A stretch of 64,000 bases of DNA from Streptomyces sp. NBC_01288 (GTDB lineage: Bacteria > Actinomycetota > Actinomycetes > Streptomycetales > Streptomycetaceae). The stretch lies in NCBI RefSeq assembly GCF_035982055.1, contig NZ_CP108427.1, forward strand, positions 9,175,001-9,239,000. Reading direction: 5' to 3'. This document shows, in pieces, positions 25,793 through 34,299 of the stretch. The position numbers and the translations under genes are program-made. The notes beneath the pieces are model-generated. The model made no database searches and had not been told where the DNA came from. It saw only the letters and a program-made list of their open reading frames with translations. Position 1 is the first letter of the stretch; each line of letters starts with the position of its first letter.

Positions 25793-26794
25793 TCACCTTG
25801 TCCCTTTGGTCTCACCGCGGAGTCCCTCAGGGCTCACCACGGACAACATCACGCCGTCACACGGCAGCACGAGCGCGCCCGCGGCGAGATCACGCGCGAT
25901 CCGCACGGCACCGTCCAGCGGATCACCCTCCGCCGGAACCACCCGCACATGCGGCAGCCGCTTCGCCAACTCCTCGTGCAGCGGTACCAGGAGAGGCTCG
26001 CTCATCTTGAACAGCCCACCGGTGAGCGCGACTTGGGGTTCGCCGGTGGCCGGACAGACCGCGACGGCGGACTCGGCCATGTGCCGGGCGGCGGCGCGCA
26101 GGATGCCGGCCGCCACCGGGTCGTCGGCGGCGCACTCGGCGACACGGGGCGCGAAGGCCGCGAGTACGGCGGCCCGATCCGACCGCGGATACACCTGCCC
26201 CGGCAACCCCGCCATCGCCCCGAACTGCTCCTCGGCACACCTCAACAGCGCCCCGGAACCACCGTCCCGCCCGTCGTACGCCCGCAGCGCCGCGTCCAGC
26301 CCGGCCCGTCCGATCCAGGCCCCGCCACCGCAGTCGCCGAGCAGATGCCCCCAACCGTCGGCTCTCCGCCACCCGGTGAGATCGGTGCCGATCGCGATCA
26401 GTCCGGTACCGGCGGCGACCACGGCACCGGGCCGTGCCCCGAGAGCACCCACGTAAGCGGTGACGGCATCAGCGGCGAGCGCGACGGTCCGTACCCCGAA
26501 CTCCCGCGCCAACGCCCCCGGCAACTCGGCCCGCAACCCGTCCCCGAGGGTGGCGAGCCCGGCAGCCCCGATGACGGCCGTGCCGACCTCGGACACCGGA
26601 CTTTTTTCGGTCAACGCCCGTACCATGGAGGCCAGTTGCTCCATGAAATGCCCGGGATCGATCCCACGAGCACCGGTCCGAACGGGTTCCCCGGACGAGA
26701 GCGGGCCGGATCTTCGGCCACTACCGATCTCGCCCAGGACGACCCGGAGCCCGGAGCCTCCCGAGTCCACGGCGAGAAACCCCGGCACGGTCAC
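25793..26794 (-). CDS. BadF/BadG-type ATPase, N-acetylglucosamine-kinase-like
   Basis: A 333-residue ASKHA-fold kinase. Phosphate 1 (FLAVDSGGSGLRVVLG), phosphate 2 (VVAAGTGLIAIG) and the Gly-rich GDCGGGAWIGRAGLDAALRAYDG segment match eukaryote-type GlcNAc kinases of the BadF/BadG/BcrA/BcrD group. The GTG start overlaps the TGA of the uracil-DNA glycosylase gene (GTGA), so it is translated by coupling. Sugar phosphorylation in the cytoplasm, for example in cell-wall or chitin recycling, is the likely role. Confidence 0.85.
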   Translation of the reverse strand: MTVPGFLAVDSGGSGLRVVLGEIGSGRRSGPLSSGEPVRTGARGIDPGHFMEQLASMVRALTEKSPVSEVGTAVIGAAGLATLGDGLRAELPGALAREFGVRTVALAADAVTAYVGALGARPGAVVAAGTGLIAIGTDLTGWRRADGWGHLLGDCGGGAWIGRAGLDAALRAYDGRDGGSGALLRCAEEQFGAMAGLPGQVYPRSDRAAVLAAFAPRVAECAADDPVAAGILRAAARHMAESAVAVCPATGEPQVALTGGLFKMSEPLLVPLHEELAKRLPHVRVVPAEGDPLDGAVRIARDLAAGALVLPCDGVMLSVVSPEGLRGETKGTR

Positions 26795-27477
26795 GGCAGA
26801 CGCCAGTCCACCGGTTGTCCTCCCTGCCGGACCAGCAGGTCGTTGGCGCGGCTGAAGGGGCGGGAGCCGAAGAAGCCGCGGTCGGCCGACATCGGGGACG
26901 GGTGCGAGGACTCCACCGAGGGCAGGTCGCCGAGGAGGGGCCGGAGGTTGCGGGCGTCACGGCCCCACAGGATCGACACCAGCGGCTTGCCGCGCGCCGC
27001 CAGCGCCCGTATCGCCTGCTCGGTGACCTCTTCCCAGCCCTTGCCGCGATGGGCGGCCGGACTACGCGGGGCCGTGGTGAGCGCCCTGTTGAGCAGCAGC
27101 ACCCCCTGCTGGCTCCACGGCGTCAGATCGCCGTTGGACGGCTGGGGCAGCCCCAGGTCCGTGTTCAGCTCGCGGTAGATGTTGAGCAGGCTCGGCGGCA
27201 GCGGACGTACCTCGGGGGCCACCGAGAACGACAGCCCCACCGCGTGCCCCGGAGTCGGATACGGGTCCTGTCCGACGATCAGGACGCGGACGTCGTCGAA
27301 GGGTTGTTGGAAGGCTCGGAGGACATTCGGTCCGGCCGGTAGATAGGTGCGTCCGGCGGCGATCTCCGCGCGCAGGAAGTCCCCCATCTCGGCGACGCGT
27401 CCGGCCACGGGTTCCAGGGCTTTCGCCCAGCCCGGTTCGACGATCTCATGCAACGGTCGTGGTGCCACGGGCGTCAC
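26791..27477 (-). CDS. ung: Uracil-DNA glycosylase, family 1
   Basis: A 228-residue protein. The catalytic water-activating loop GQDPYP, the uracil-binding segment LLLNRALTT and the minor-groove HPSPMS loop with its catalytic His are all present. It excises uracil from DNA in base-excision repair. GTG 27477 begins the usual N-terminus; the further upstream frame is Arg/Cys-rich and unlikely. It is followed by the coupled kinase gene. Confidence 0.95.
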   Translation of the reverse strand: MTPVAPRPLHEIVEPGWAKALEPVAGRVAEMGDFLRAEIAAGRTYLPAGPNVLRAFQQPFDDVRVLIVGQDPYPTPGHAVGLSFSVAPEVRPLPPSLLNIYRELNTDLGLPQPSNGDLTPWSQQGVLLLNRALTTAPRSPAAHRGKGWEEVTEQAIRALAARGKPLVSILWGRDARNLRPLLGDLPSVESSHPSPMSADRGFFGSRPFSRANDLLVRQGGQPVDWRLP

Positions 27478-27586
27478 CCTACTGCCGTACAGGGCCCGGC
27501 GATCAACCGGTGCTCTAAGCCCGACCGAGAACGACCGAACCGTGGGCGCGTGTGAACGAAGCCTCGCCGCAACGGAGTTCGCGCCC

Positions 27587-28672
27587 TCACCCGACGACCG
27601 CCGCTCGCACGCACAGCACATCCGGGAGGTGCGACGCCAACTGCCGCCAGCTGTCCCCGTCGTCGTCCGACGCGAACACCTCGCCGTTGCGATTGCCGAA
27701 GTACACCCCCGCCGGGTCCGCGCCGTCCGTGCACATCGCGTCGCGCAGCACCGTGCCGTAGTGATCCTCGGTCGGCAGCCCCGCCGACAGCGGCTCCCAA
27801 CTCCGACCGGCGTCCGCCGTACGGAAGACCCGGCACCGGTGCTCGGCCGGCACCCGGTCCGCGTCGGCGTTGATCGGGAACACGTACGCCGTGTCGCCGC
27901 GATGGGGGTGGGCCGCCGCCGCGAAGCCGAACGTGGAGGGCAGGCCCGCGCCGATGTCCGTCCAGTGCGCCCCCGCGTCGTCGCTGCGGTACACGCCCCA
28001 GTGGTTCTGCAGATACAGCCGGTCCGGGGTCACCGCGTCCTGCGCGATCTTGTGCACGCACTGGCCGAACTCCGGGTCCGGATCCGGCAGGAACACAGCG
28101 GCGACCCCGGAGTTGGAAGGCTCCCAGCTCTCGCCGCCGTCGCCGGTACGGAACACCCCGGCCGTCGAGACGGCGACCGTCACGGCCCGCGGGTCGCGCT
28201 CGTCGGTCAGGACCGTGTGCAGGCCCTCTCCGCCACCGCCCGGAACCCAGCGCGAACGCGTGGGGTGCTCCCAGAGCGGGCGGACGAGTTCGAAGCTCTC
28301 GCCGCGGTCCTCGGAGCGGAACAGCGCGGCCGGCTCCGTGCCCGCGTACACCACATCGGGCTCGGCTGCCGCCGGGTGCAGCTGCCACACCCGCTCCAGC
28401 GAAGCCCCCGTGTCCTTCGGGAACTTGACCGCGGGCCGCGCCGGCTCGGCCCACGTCCGGCCGAGGTCGTCGGAGTGGAACACGGACGGACCCCAGTGAG
28501 AGCTGTCACCCCCGGCCAGCAGTCTCGGTGTGGGGCCGCGGGTGTCGACGGCGACCGAATACAGCGCCTGCGCGTTGAAGTACGGACTCTCGTCGAACTC
28601 CCAGACCCCACCCCGCCTACGCCCGATGAACAGGCCTTTTCGCGTGCCCACCGCGAGCAGTACCTCCGTCAT
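27587..28672 (-). CDS. BNR/sialidase-type beta-propeller protein (YCF48-like)
   Basis: A 361-residue protein with at least five Asp-box repeats of the SxDxGxTW kind (HSDDLGRTWAEP, RSEDRGESFELV, RTGDGGESWEPS, RSDDAGAHWTDI, RTADAGRSWEPL, ASDDDGDSWRQL). There is no signal peptide. The start has a strong GGAGG seven to eight bases upstream. The family is often annotated exo-alpha-sialidase, but catalytic residues of sialidases are not evident, so it is more likely a propeller scaffold. A DNA-damage-type promoter precedes it. Confidence 0.8.
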   Translation of the reverse strand: MTEVLLAVGTRKGLFIGRRRGGVWEFDESPYFNAQALYSVAVDTRGPTPRLLAGGDSSHWGPSVFHSDDLGRTWAEPARPAVKFPKDTGASLERVWQLHPAAAEPDVVYAGTEPAALFRSEDRGESFELVRPLWEHPTRSRWVPGGGGEGLHTVLTDERDPRAVTVAVSTAGVFRTGDGGESWEPSNSGVAAVFLPDPDPEFGQCVHKIAQDAVTPDRLYLQNHWGVYRSDDAGAHWTDIGAGLPSTFGFAAAAHPHRGDTAYVFPINADADRVPAEHRCRVFRTADAGRSWEPLSAGLPTEDHYGTVLRDAMCTDGADPAGVYFGNRNGEVFASDDDGDSWRQLASHLPDVLCVRAAVVG

Positions 28673-28721
28673 GCCGGCCACCTCCGCTGCGTTTTTGGCG
28701 ACTTTGCCCCCATCACTCGCC

Positions 28722-28744
28722 AGTCTGCACCCCGCCACTGACAG
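28722..28744 (-). promoter_or_regulatory. DNA-damage-type (RecA-NDp/PafBC-like) promoter of the BNR gene
   Basis: On the minus strand, CTGTCAGTGGC is followed after six bases by CAGACT. The known actinobacterial LexA-independent damage promoter is TTGTCAGTGGC-N6-TAGGGT. The -10-like element ends about 50 bases before the ATG. A nearly identical copy drives the HEAT-repeat gene. Confidence 0.7.
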
Positions 28745-28778
28745 TCACCCCTGGAACCGGCATCACCGCAGGTCAGGA

Positions 28779-28792
28779 GGCCGATATCGGCC
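28779..28792. repeat. 14-bp perfect palindrome in the BNR/Rv1733c divergent region
   Basis: GGCCGATATCGGCC is a perfect palindrome between two divergent genes. A second small dyad, CTCCC/GGGAG, is at 28896-28909. Either could be an operator; no regulator gene is adjacent. Confidence 0.4.
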
Positions 28793-28952
28793 CGTGGGGC
28801 AGATTTGAGAGGGCTTGGAGCGAAGCGCCTGCGGGAGTCCGGGCAGCCATGGGAACGTCGAGTCGGGGTATTCGTCGTGAGCATCGAGGAGACGTCTCCC
28901 GTATGGGAGGGCGGTTCGGCATGTCAGTGCGTTCATGAGGAGGATGCCTTCG

Positions 28953-29537
28953 ATGGCGTTCCGAGGTCCGAAGGTGTGGCTGTGGCGGTGGCGGCGGAAT
29001 CCGCTCAAGCGCCGTGCCGATGCGGTGGAATCGTGGATCGTGCTCGGCGCCTGGCTGATCACCGTCCTCGCCGGGGTGCTCGCCGGCCTGACGGCGACCC
29101 AGTCCGTCGAACACGAGCTGGCCCAGGAACGCGTCGACTGGAAACCCGTGGTGGCACTGGTGGTCCAGGACGCGCCCGGTGCCGCCCCGGGGAACTCCAG
29201 CAGGACGAGCGGCGAACCGGTCTGGGCGAAGGTCCGCTGGACGGCCGTGAACGGCTCCTCGCACAGCGGCCAGATACGCGTCCCCTCCGGCAGTGCGATA
29301 GGCACCCCGGTGACCGTCTGGACCGACCCGCAGGGTCACCTGGTGACCAAGCCCGCCAGCGCTTCGCAGGCCAAGCTGCGGGCCGTGATGATCGGCACCC
29401 TCCTGGGCGTGGGCGCGGCGGCCGTCCCCTTCGTCAGCGCCCGGGCCCTGCGCGGGCGACTGGAACGCCGGCGCATGGACCAGTGGGACGAGGAGTGGGC
29501 CCGCTTCGGCCCACTGTGGGGCCGCAAGACAGGCTGA
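28953..29537 (+). CDS. Two-helix membrane protein, Rv1733c-like
   Basis: A 194-residue protein. ATG 28953 is chosen because AGGAGG stands nine bases before it; ATG 28935 and 28944 overlap that site. A basic N-terminus (LWRWRRNPLKRRAD) leads into a first helix (about 27-48) and an extracytoplasmic domain of about 80 residues. A second helix (about 145-165) and a charged C-terminus follow. This is the layout of the Rv1733c family found in mycobacteria and Streptomyces. Function is unknown. Confidence 0.75.
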   Translation: MAFRGPKVWLWRWRRNPLKRRADAVESWIVLGAWLITVLAGVLAGLTATQSVEHELAQERVDWKPVVALVVQDAPGAAPGNSSRTSGEPVWAKVRWTAVNGSSHSGQIRVPSGSAIGTPVTVWTDPQGHLVTKPASASQAKLRAVMIGTLLGVGAAAVPFVSARALRGRLERRRMDQWDEEWARFGPLWGRKTG

Positions 29538-29568
29538 GCGCCCGGCGGCACGGCGTCGCGCGCCCCTG

Positions 29569-29585
29569 GCCTGCGGATCGCAGGC
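29569..29585. terminator. Short hairpin between convergent genes
   Basis: GCCTGCG (29569-29575) and CGCAGGC (29579-29585) form a 7-bp stem with a three-base loop. It lies between the Rv1733c-like gene and the end of the HEAT-repeat gene. Confidence 0.4.
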
Positions 29586-29605
29586 GGGGATCCTCGCCGT
29601 GCCCG

Positions 29606-31672
29606 TCACACGGACCCGCCCCGACGGCTCACCTGCCGGCACACCTCCAACAGCCGCTCGTCCTCCAGAACGTCCAGGCCCCCGTGCCCGCCCGACCGCA
29701 CCAAATGCCGTCGCGGAGCCGCGAGTTCAACCTCCACCAGGTCGTGCAGAGGTGCCCCGGCCGCCCCCATGCCGACCAGACACACGGCAATGACGCCCCG
29801 CACCTCCGGACGCTCCACCCAGGCCGAACGCAGCACCGGAAGCACCCTCTCCACCTCCCCGGTGACCCGCCACAGCGCACACGCCCCCGCCGCCCGCTCC
29901 CACACGCACTCCGCCCCGACCATCCGCGCCAACCCGGGCGCCGCAGCCCGCGCGGCCGACCCCAACCGAGCCAACGCCTCCGCGGCAGCCCGGCGCCGGC
30001 GCGCGTCCGGTTCCGCCAACTCCCGTATCAGCACCGGCAGTACGGCCGACGCATCCCCCTCCACCGACCACAGAGCACCGGCCGCGACACCGGCGCACTC
30101 GGACTCCAACAGCCCCCGCAGCACGGGTACGACCCCCTCCGCGCCACCCCCGAACACATCGAGCGCCCGCACCGCCGACTCCACCACCCGGTGCCGCAAC
30201 CGCACCCCGTCCGCCATCCCGCCCAACAGCCGTACCACCTCCGGCACGGCCTCCCGATCGGCGAGCGCGGTCAGCGCCGACAGCAGGGGTACGGCGCGGT
30301 CGTAGGTCTCGGGGGAGTCGAGGGGTACCTGGCCGAGCCGGTGTCGCAGTGCCGGGGCGAGCGGTGCGGCGGTGTCGCCGAGGTGGACGATCACGCGTCC
30401 CAGGTCGTCGGGTACGACCGGCTGCGCGAGGATCCGGGCCAGTACCGGTGTCGCCCGTGGATCGCCGCTACGGGCAAGGGACTTGAGCGGACCGCCCAAG
30501 GTCGGCGCCCGGCGTTCCCAGCGGTGCACCCACAGGTCGGGGCGTGCGGTCACCAGCGCGTGGAGGTGGTCGGCGGCGGGCGCGGCCAGGTGGAAGAGAT
30601 CGCCGAGGACCGACACCGCGGCGTCGCGCAGCCGGTCCGACACCGCCGCACCGAGCAACGGAGGTTCCCCCGCGCCCAGTTGCTCACCGATCAGCTGGAC
30701 GGGCACCGTGTAGTCGGCCCGCCACTCGCGGAACAACCCCGCCGCCATCCACACCCCGTTGCACCGGTCGGCCGGGTCCGGACTGGTCAACTGCCCTTCC
30801 AGCAGGGCGATCCGGTCGCCCACCCGCCCGCCGAGCGCGGTGTGCAGCGTCCGCAGCAGCAGCGCACCCTCCTCGTCCGAGGGCCGCAGCCGCCGTAACC
30901 GCCCGGCGAGTGTGTCCGGGTCCGAATGGTCGCCCTCGGCCGGTGTCGAGCGGCCCGACCGGCGCTGCTCGGACCGCTCCCCGAGCAGTTCGACGACGGT
31001 CGGGACCAGGTCGGCGGGGAGCAGATCGGGTGCGCAGCCCGCGAGTTGGCCGAGCGCGGCGAGCCGTAGACCGGGGTCGTACGGCGGCGTGCCGAGCATC
31101 AGCAGGATGTCCAGCGCCTCGGGGGCGTGGGTCGGGTGCCGGCGTACGAACAGGCCGACGCTCTCGGTGAGGGCGAGGAGGACCCGGTCGTCGCGCTCGA
31201 CCGCGATCCGCCGGCGCAACAGGCCCAGCACGCGCGCGGGTTGGTCGAGGAACCGGACGAGGGCTTCGGGCGCCGCCCGGCGCACGCCGGAGTCCCGGTC
31301 CCCGAGGAGGTCGACGAAGACCTCGGCGCCCGCGCGGACGGCGGCGTCGGCCGACCCGCGCCCGTCACCCGTGTCCACCACCTCCCCCTCCGGTGTGTGG
31401 CCCTGTCCGATGCTGACCAGAAGTTCCACCAACCCGCCCCGGTCCGCGACCTCTTGGCCGGCGGCGAGCGCGAGCAGAAACGGAACGCAGGCGAGCGTCG
31501 AGTCGTACACGATCCCCTGGTGGTGCACCGCGCCGTACATCCCGTCGAGCGCGCTCGCCCGCTCGACGGGGTCCGTGGAGGCCAGTCCCCGGAGCAGTCC
31601 GGGCACGTCCTCCGCACTGCCGTACGCATGCCGCAGTGAGGCCCAGCCGACCTCGTCGATCCCCGTGAACAC
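29606..31672 (-). CDS. HEAT-repeat protein
   Basis: A 688-residue, almost wholly alpha-helical soluble protein built of Leu/Ala-rich HEAT-like repeats, for example DRDSGVRRAAPEALVRFL, EPDARRRRAAAEALARLG and MVGAECVWERAAGACALWRV. GTG 31672 follows GGGGAGG by five bases. HEAT proteins are scaffolds for protein or DNA contacts; no catalytic motif is visible. It sits 86 bp downstream of an AidB-like dehydrogenase gene but has its own DNA-damage-type promoter, so a part in stress response is an inference worth testing. Confidence 0.8.
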   Translation of the reverse strand: MFTGIDEVGWASLRHAYGSAEDVPGLLRGLASTDPVERASALDGMYGAVHHQGIVYDSTLACVPFLLALAAGQEVADRGGLVELLVSIGQGHTPEGEVVDTGDGRGSADAAVRAGAEVFVDLLGDRDSGVRRAAPEALVRFLDQPARVLGLLRRRIAVERDDRVLLALTESVGLFVRRHPTHAPEALDILLMLGTPPYDPGLRLAALGQLAGCAPDLLPADLVPTVVELLGERSEQRRSGRSTPAEGDHSDPDTLAGRLRRLRPSDEEGALLLRTLHTALGGRVGDRIALLEGQLTSPDPADRCNGVWMAAGLFREWRADYTVPVQLIGEQLGAGEPPLLGAAVSDRLRDAAVSVLGDLFHLAAPAADHLHALVTARPDLWVHRWERRAPTLGGPLKSLARSGDPRATPVLARILAQPVVPDDLGRVIVHLGDTAAPLAPALRHRLGQVPLDSPETYDRAVPLLSALTALADREAVPEVVRLLGGMADGVRLRHRVVESAVRALDVFGGGAEGVVPVLRGLLESECAGVAAGALWSVEGDASAVLPVLIRELAEPDARRRRAAAEALARLGSAARAAAPGLARMVGAECVWERAAGACALWRVTGEVERVLPVLRSAWVERPEVRGVIAVCLVGMGAAGAPLHDLVEVELAAPRRHLVRSGGHGGLDVLEDERLLEVCRQVSRRGGSV

Positions 31673-31707
31673 GTTGTCCTCCCCAGGCGCAGTGCCAACT
31701 GATCGCG

Positions 31708-31730
31708 AGTCTGCACCACGCCACTGACAA
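31708..31730 (-). promoter_or_regulatory. DNA-damage-type (RecA-NDp/PafBC-like) promoter of the HEAT-repeat gene
   Basis: On the minus strand, TTGTCAGTGGC is followed after GTGGTG by CAGACT. It matches the damage-promoter -35 perfectly and shares 21 of 23 positions with the BNR-gene promoter. The -10-like element ends about 36 bases before the GTG start. Confidence 0.75.
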
Positions 31731-31758
31731 CGAAGCGGAATCGGGGGGTGACCGAGGG

Positions 31759-33426
31759 TCAGTCTTCTTCGGGCAGCGCGCGGGCGAGGATCGTGTCGAG
31801 GTCGGCGGAGTCGGGGAGGGTGCCGAAGGCGTGCCCCCAGTCGCCGGCCAGCCGGGTCGCGCAGAAGGCGTCGGCGACCGGGGCCGGGGCGTGTCGTACC
31901 AGGAGGGAGGCCTGGAGGGTCAGCGCCATCTGCTCGACGAGACGCCGGGCTCCCGTCTCGGTGGCCTCGCGCAACCCGCTCTTCAACCGGCTGACGGCCG
32001 CGTCCAGGCGGGCGTCAGCGCCCCGCGCCAGGGCGAGTTCGGAGAACAGTGCCTCCGCCGGACCGGGGTCCCTGCTCAACGCCCGTAGTACGTCAAGGGC
32101 GTTGACGTTCCCCGACCCCTCCCAGATGGAGAGGAGAGGCGCCTCGCGGTAATGGCGGGGCATGCCCGAGTCCTCGACGTAGCCGTTGCCGCCGAGGCAC
32201 TCCAGGGCCTCCGCCGTGAAGGCCGGGCCGCGCTTGGTGACCCAGTACTTGCCGACGGCGGTGGCGATCCGGCGGAACGCCGACTCGGCGCCGTCCCCGC
32301 GCACCGCACGGTCGGCCGCGCCCGCAAGCCGTAGCGTGAGTGTCGTCGCCGCCTCCGACTCCAGCGCCAGATCGGCCAACACGTTGCGCATCAGGGGCTG
32401 TTCGAGGAGCCGGGTGCCGAACGCGGACCGGTGCCGCACATGGTGACCCGCCTCGACGAGCGTCTTGCGCATGAGAGTTGCCGACATCATCACGCAGTCC
32501 AGGCGGGTGCAGTTGACCATCTCGATGATGGTCTTGACACCGCGCCCCTCGGGGCCGACCAGCCAGGCGACGGTCCCGTCGAACTCGGGCTCCGAGGACG
32601 CGTTGGACCGGTTGCCGAGCTTGTCCTTCAGCCGCTGGATACGGAACGTGTTGCGACCGCCGTCGGGCAGCACGCGCGGCACCAGGAAGCATGACAGACC
32701 GTCAGGCGCCTGAGCCAGCACCAGGAACACGTCGCACATCGGCGCCGACGTGAACCACTTGTGCCCGCGCAGGGTGTACACGCCGGGTTCGGTGGTGGGG
32801 GTCGCTGTCGTGGTGTTGGTACGGACGTCGGAGCCGCCCTGCTTCTCGGTCATCCCCATTCCGGCGAGCAGCCCGCGCTTCTCGGTCGGGACGCGCAGGA
32901 CGGGGTCGTACACCCGGCTGGTCAGCAACGGCTCGTAGACCGCGGCGAGTTCGGGTGCGGCGCGCAGGGCGGGGACGGCGGCGTACGTCATCGATGTCGG
33001 GCAGCCGTGCCCGGCATCGGTGTGTCCCCACACCAACCCCCGTGCGGTACGGGCCACATGGGCGCCGGGGCGCTCGTCCGCCCAGGGCGCTCCGGCCAGC
33101 CCCTCGGCGACGGCGACGCCCATCAGCCGGTGCCAGCTCGGGTGGAACTCGACCTCGTCGATCCGGTTGCCGTAGCGGTCGTGCGTGCGCAGTTCCGGCT
33201 CGTGCCGGTTCGCCTGCTCACCCCACTCCTGCGCCTCCTCGCTGCCCGCCGCCCGACCGAGCCGCCGCACGTCCTCCTCGGCCCAGCCGGCACCCTCCCG
33301 GCGCAGCCCCTCCAGCAGGGCCGTGTCCTCGGAGGCGTCGTACGGGGCCAGGGGCGGGGGCTGGTTGGTGACGTCGTGCGTGGCGTTCCGTGGCTGCTGC
33401 GGTATGTGCGCGAGTGTCTGGGCCAT
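31759..33426 (-). CDS. AidB-like acyl-CoA dehydrogenase family protein
   Basis: A 555-residue flavoprotein, longer than fatty-acid acyl-CoA dehydrogenases (about 380) and of AidB length. Seen are the flavin-binding MTEKQGGSDVRTNTT, the KWFTSAPMCDV strand region, LGGNGYVEDSGMPR and the AidB signature LLSIWEGSGNVNALDVLRAL. In E. coli AidB is an alkylation-response protein; in actinomycetes the substrate is unknown. It is divergent from a PaaX-type regulator that probably controls it. A minus-strand promoter TTACAT-18-GATAGT lies at 33470-33441. Confidence 0.88.
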   Translation of the reverse strand: MAQTLAHIPQQPRNATHDVTNQPPPLAPYDASEDTALLEGLRREGAGWAEEDVRRLGRAAGSEEAQEWGEQANRHEPELRTHDRYGNRIDEVEFHPSWHRLMGVAVAEGLAGAPWADERPGAHVARTARGLVWGHTDAGHGCPTSMTYAAVPALRAAPELAAVYEPLLTSRVYDPVLRVPTEKRGLLAGMGMTEKQGGSDVRTNTTTATPTTEPGVYTLRGHKWFTSAPMCDVFLVLAQAPDGLSCFLVPRVLPDGGRNTFRIQRLKDKLGNRSNASSEPEFDGTVAWLVGPEGRGVKTIIEMVNCTRLDCVMMSATLMRKTLVEAGHHVRHRSAFGTRLLEQPLMRNVLADLALESEAATTLTLRLAGAADRAVRGDGAESAFRRIATAVGKYWVTKRGPAFTAEALECLGGNGYVEDSGMPRHYREAPLLSIWEGSGNVNALDVLRALSRDPGPAEALFSELALARGADARLDAAVSRLKSGLREATETGARRLVEQMALTLQASLLVRHAPAPVADAFCATRLAGDWGHAFGTLPDSADLDTILARALPEED

Positions 33427-33434
33427 GGCTCAAG

Positions 33435-33472
33435 TGTTGCACTATCTCTGCGACCGCATCAATGATGTAACA
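33435..33472. promoter_or_regulatory. Candidate operator between AidB-like and PaaX-type genes
   Basis: TGTTGCA (33435-33441) and TGTAACA (33466-33472) form an imperfect inverted pair. They flank the minus-strand promoter hexamers TTACAT (33470-33465) and GATAGT (33446-33441), so a bound repressor would block the dehydrogenase promoter. Confidence 0.45.
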
Positions 33473-33500
33473 CGGGAATCGCCACGTAGAGTACGAGGCC

Positions 33501-34256
33501 ATGCGGATGAACGTGTCAGAAGGGCCCGGCGAGGTGGACCTGCGCCCGCTGTCCGCGCGGTCGGTCGTCCTCAGCCTGCTGCTGGGCACGCACCCGCCCG
33601 AGCTTCCCGTACGGGATCTCCTCCGTGCCGTCGAACCCCTCGGCGTCGCCGGCTCCACCCTGCGGGCCGCGCTCAGCCGGATGGTGGCCGCCGGAGACCT
33701 GCGGACCACGGACGCGGTCTACCGGCTCAGCGACCGCCTGCTGGAACGCCAGCGCCGCCAGGACGCCGCCGTACACCCCGAGACCCGCCCCTGGGACGGC
33801 GACTGGGAGATGACCGTCGTCACCGCGACCGGTCGCGGTCCTGCCGAACGCGCAGACCTGCGCGGCAAGTTGACCGCCCTCAGGCTCGCGGAACTCCGCG
33901 AGGGAGTCTGGCTCCGCCCGGCCAATCTCCTACGACCCCGACCGGACGAACTCGGCGCGGTCGCCCGGCACTTCACCACCCGCCCCGAGGAACCCGCCCG
34001 CGAACTGGCAGCCGACCTATGGCCACTTGAGGCCTGGGCGAAGACGGCCGAGGCGCTGCTCGACCGGATCACCGCCACCGCGGACCACCCGGCAGCTCGC
34101 TTCACCGTCCTCGCCGCCGCTGTCCGGCACTTGCTCGCGGACCCGGTCCTGCCCCCCGAACTCCTGCCCGCCGACTGGCCGGGCGCGGCGCTGCGTACCG
34201 AATACACGCGCCACCGGCGGGAGTTGATCGCGAACACGCTGGGGAACCCGGCATAG
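33501..34256 (+). CDS. PaaX-family transcriptional regulator
   Basis: A 251-residue protein. The N-terminal winged helix (LSARSVVLSLLLGTHPPELPVRDLLRAVEPLGVAGSTLRAALSRMVAAGDL), the central DWEMTVVT segment and the C-terminal helical domain match PaaX, which represses phenylacetate catabolism using CoA-thioester effectors. ATG 33507 has GAGG eight bases before it and may be the true start. A -10-like TAGAGT at 33487-33492 would alternatively make a leaderless mRNA from 33501. Control of the divergent dehydrogenase is likely. Confidence 0.88.
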   Translation: MRMNVSEGPGEVDLRPLSARSVVLSLLLGTHPPELPVRDLLRAVEPLGVAGSTLRAALSRMVAAGDLRTTDAVYRLSDRLLERQRRQDAAVHPETRPWDGDWEMTVVTATGRGPAERADLRGKLTALRLAELREGVWLRPANLLRPRPDELGAVARHFTTRPEEPARELAADLWPLEAWAKTAEALLDRITATADHPAARFTVLAAAVRHLLADPVLPPELLPADWPGAALRTEYTRHRRELIANTLGNPA

Positions 34257-34299
34257 GCCGCTTCACCGGGTCGGTTTGACGGTCTGTTAGCGTGCGCGG

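Noticed and set aside
27587..28672. Assignment as an active exo-alpha-sialidase
   Set aside because: Asp boxes are present but the Arg triad and Tyr/Glu of sialidases are not seen, and there is no signal peptide.
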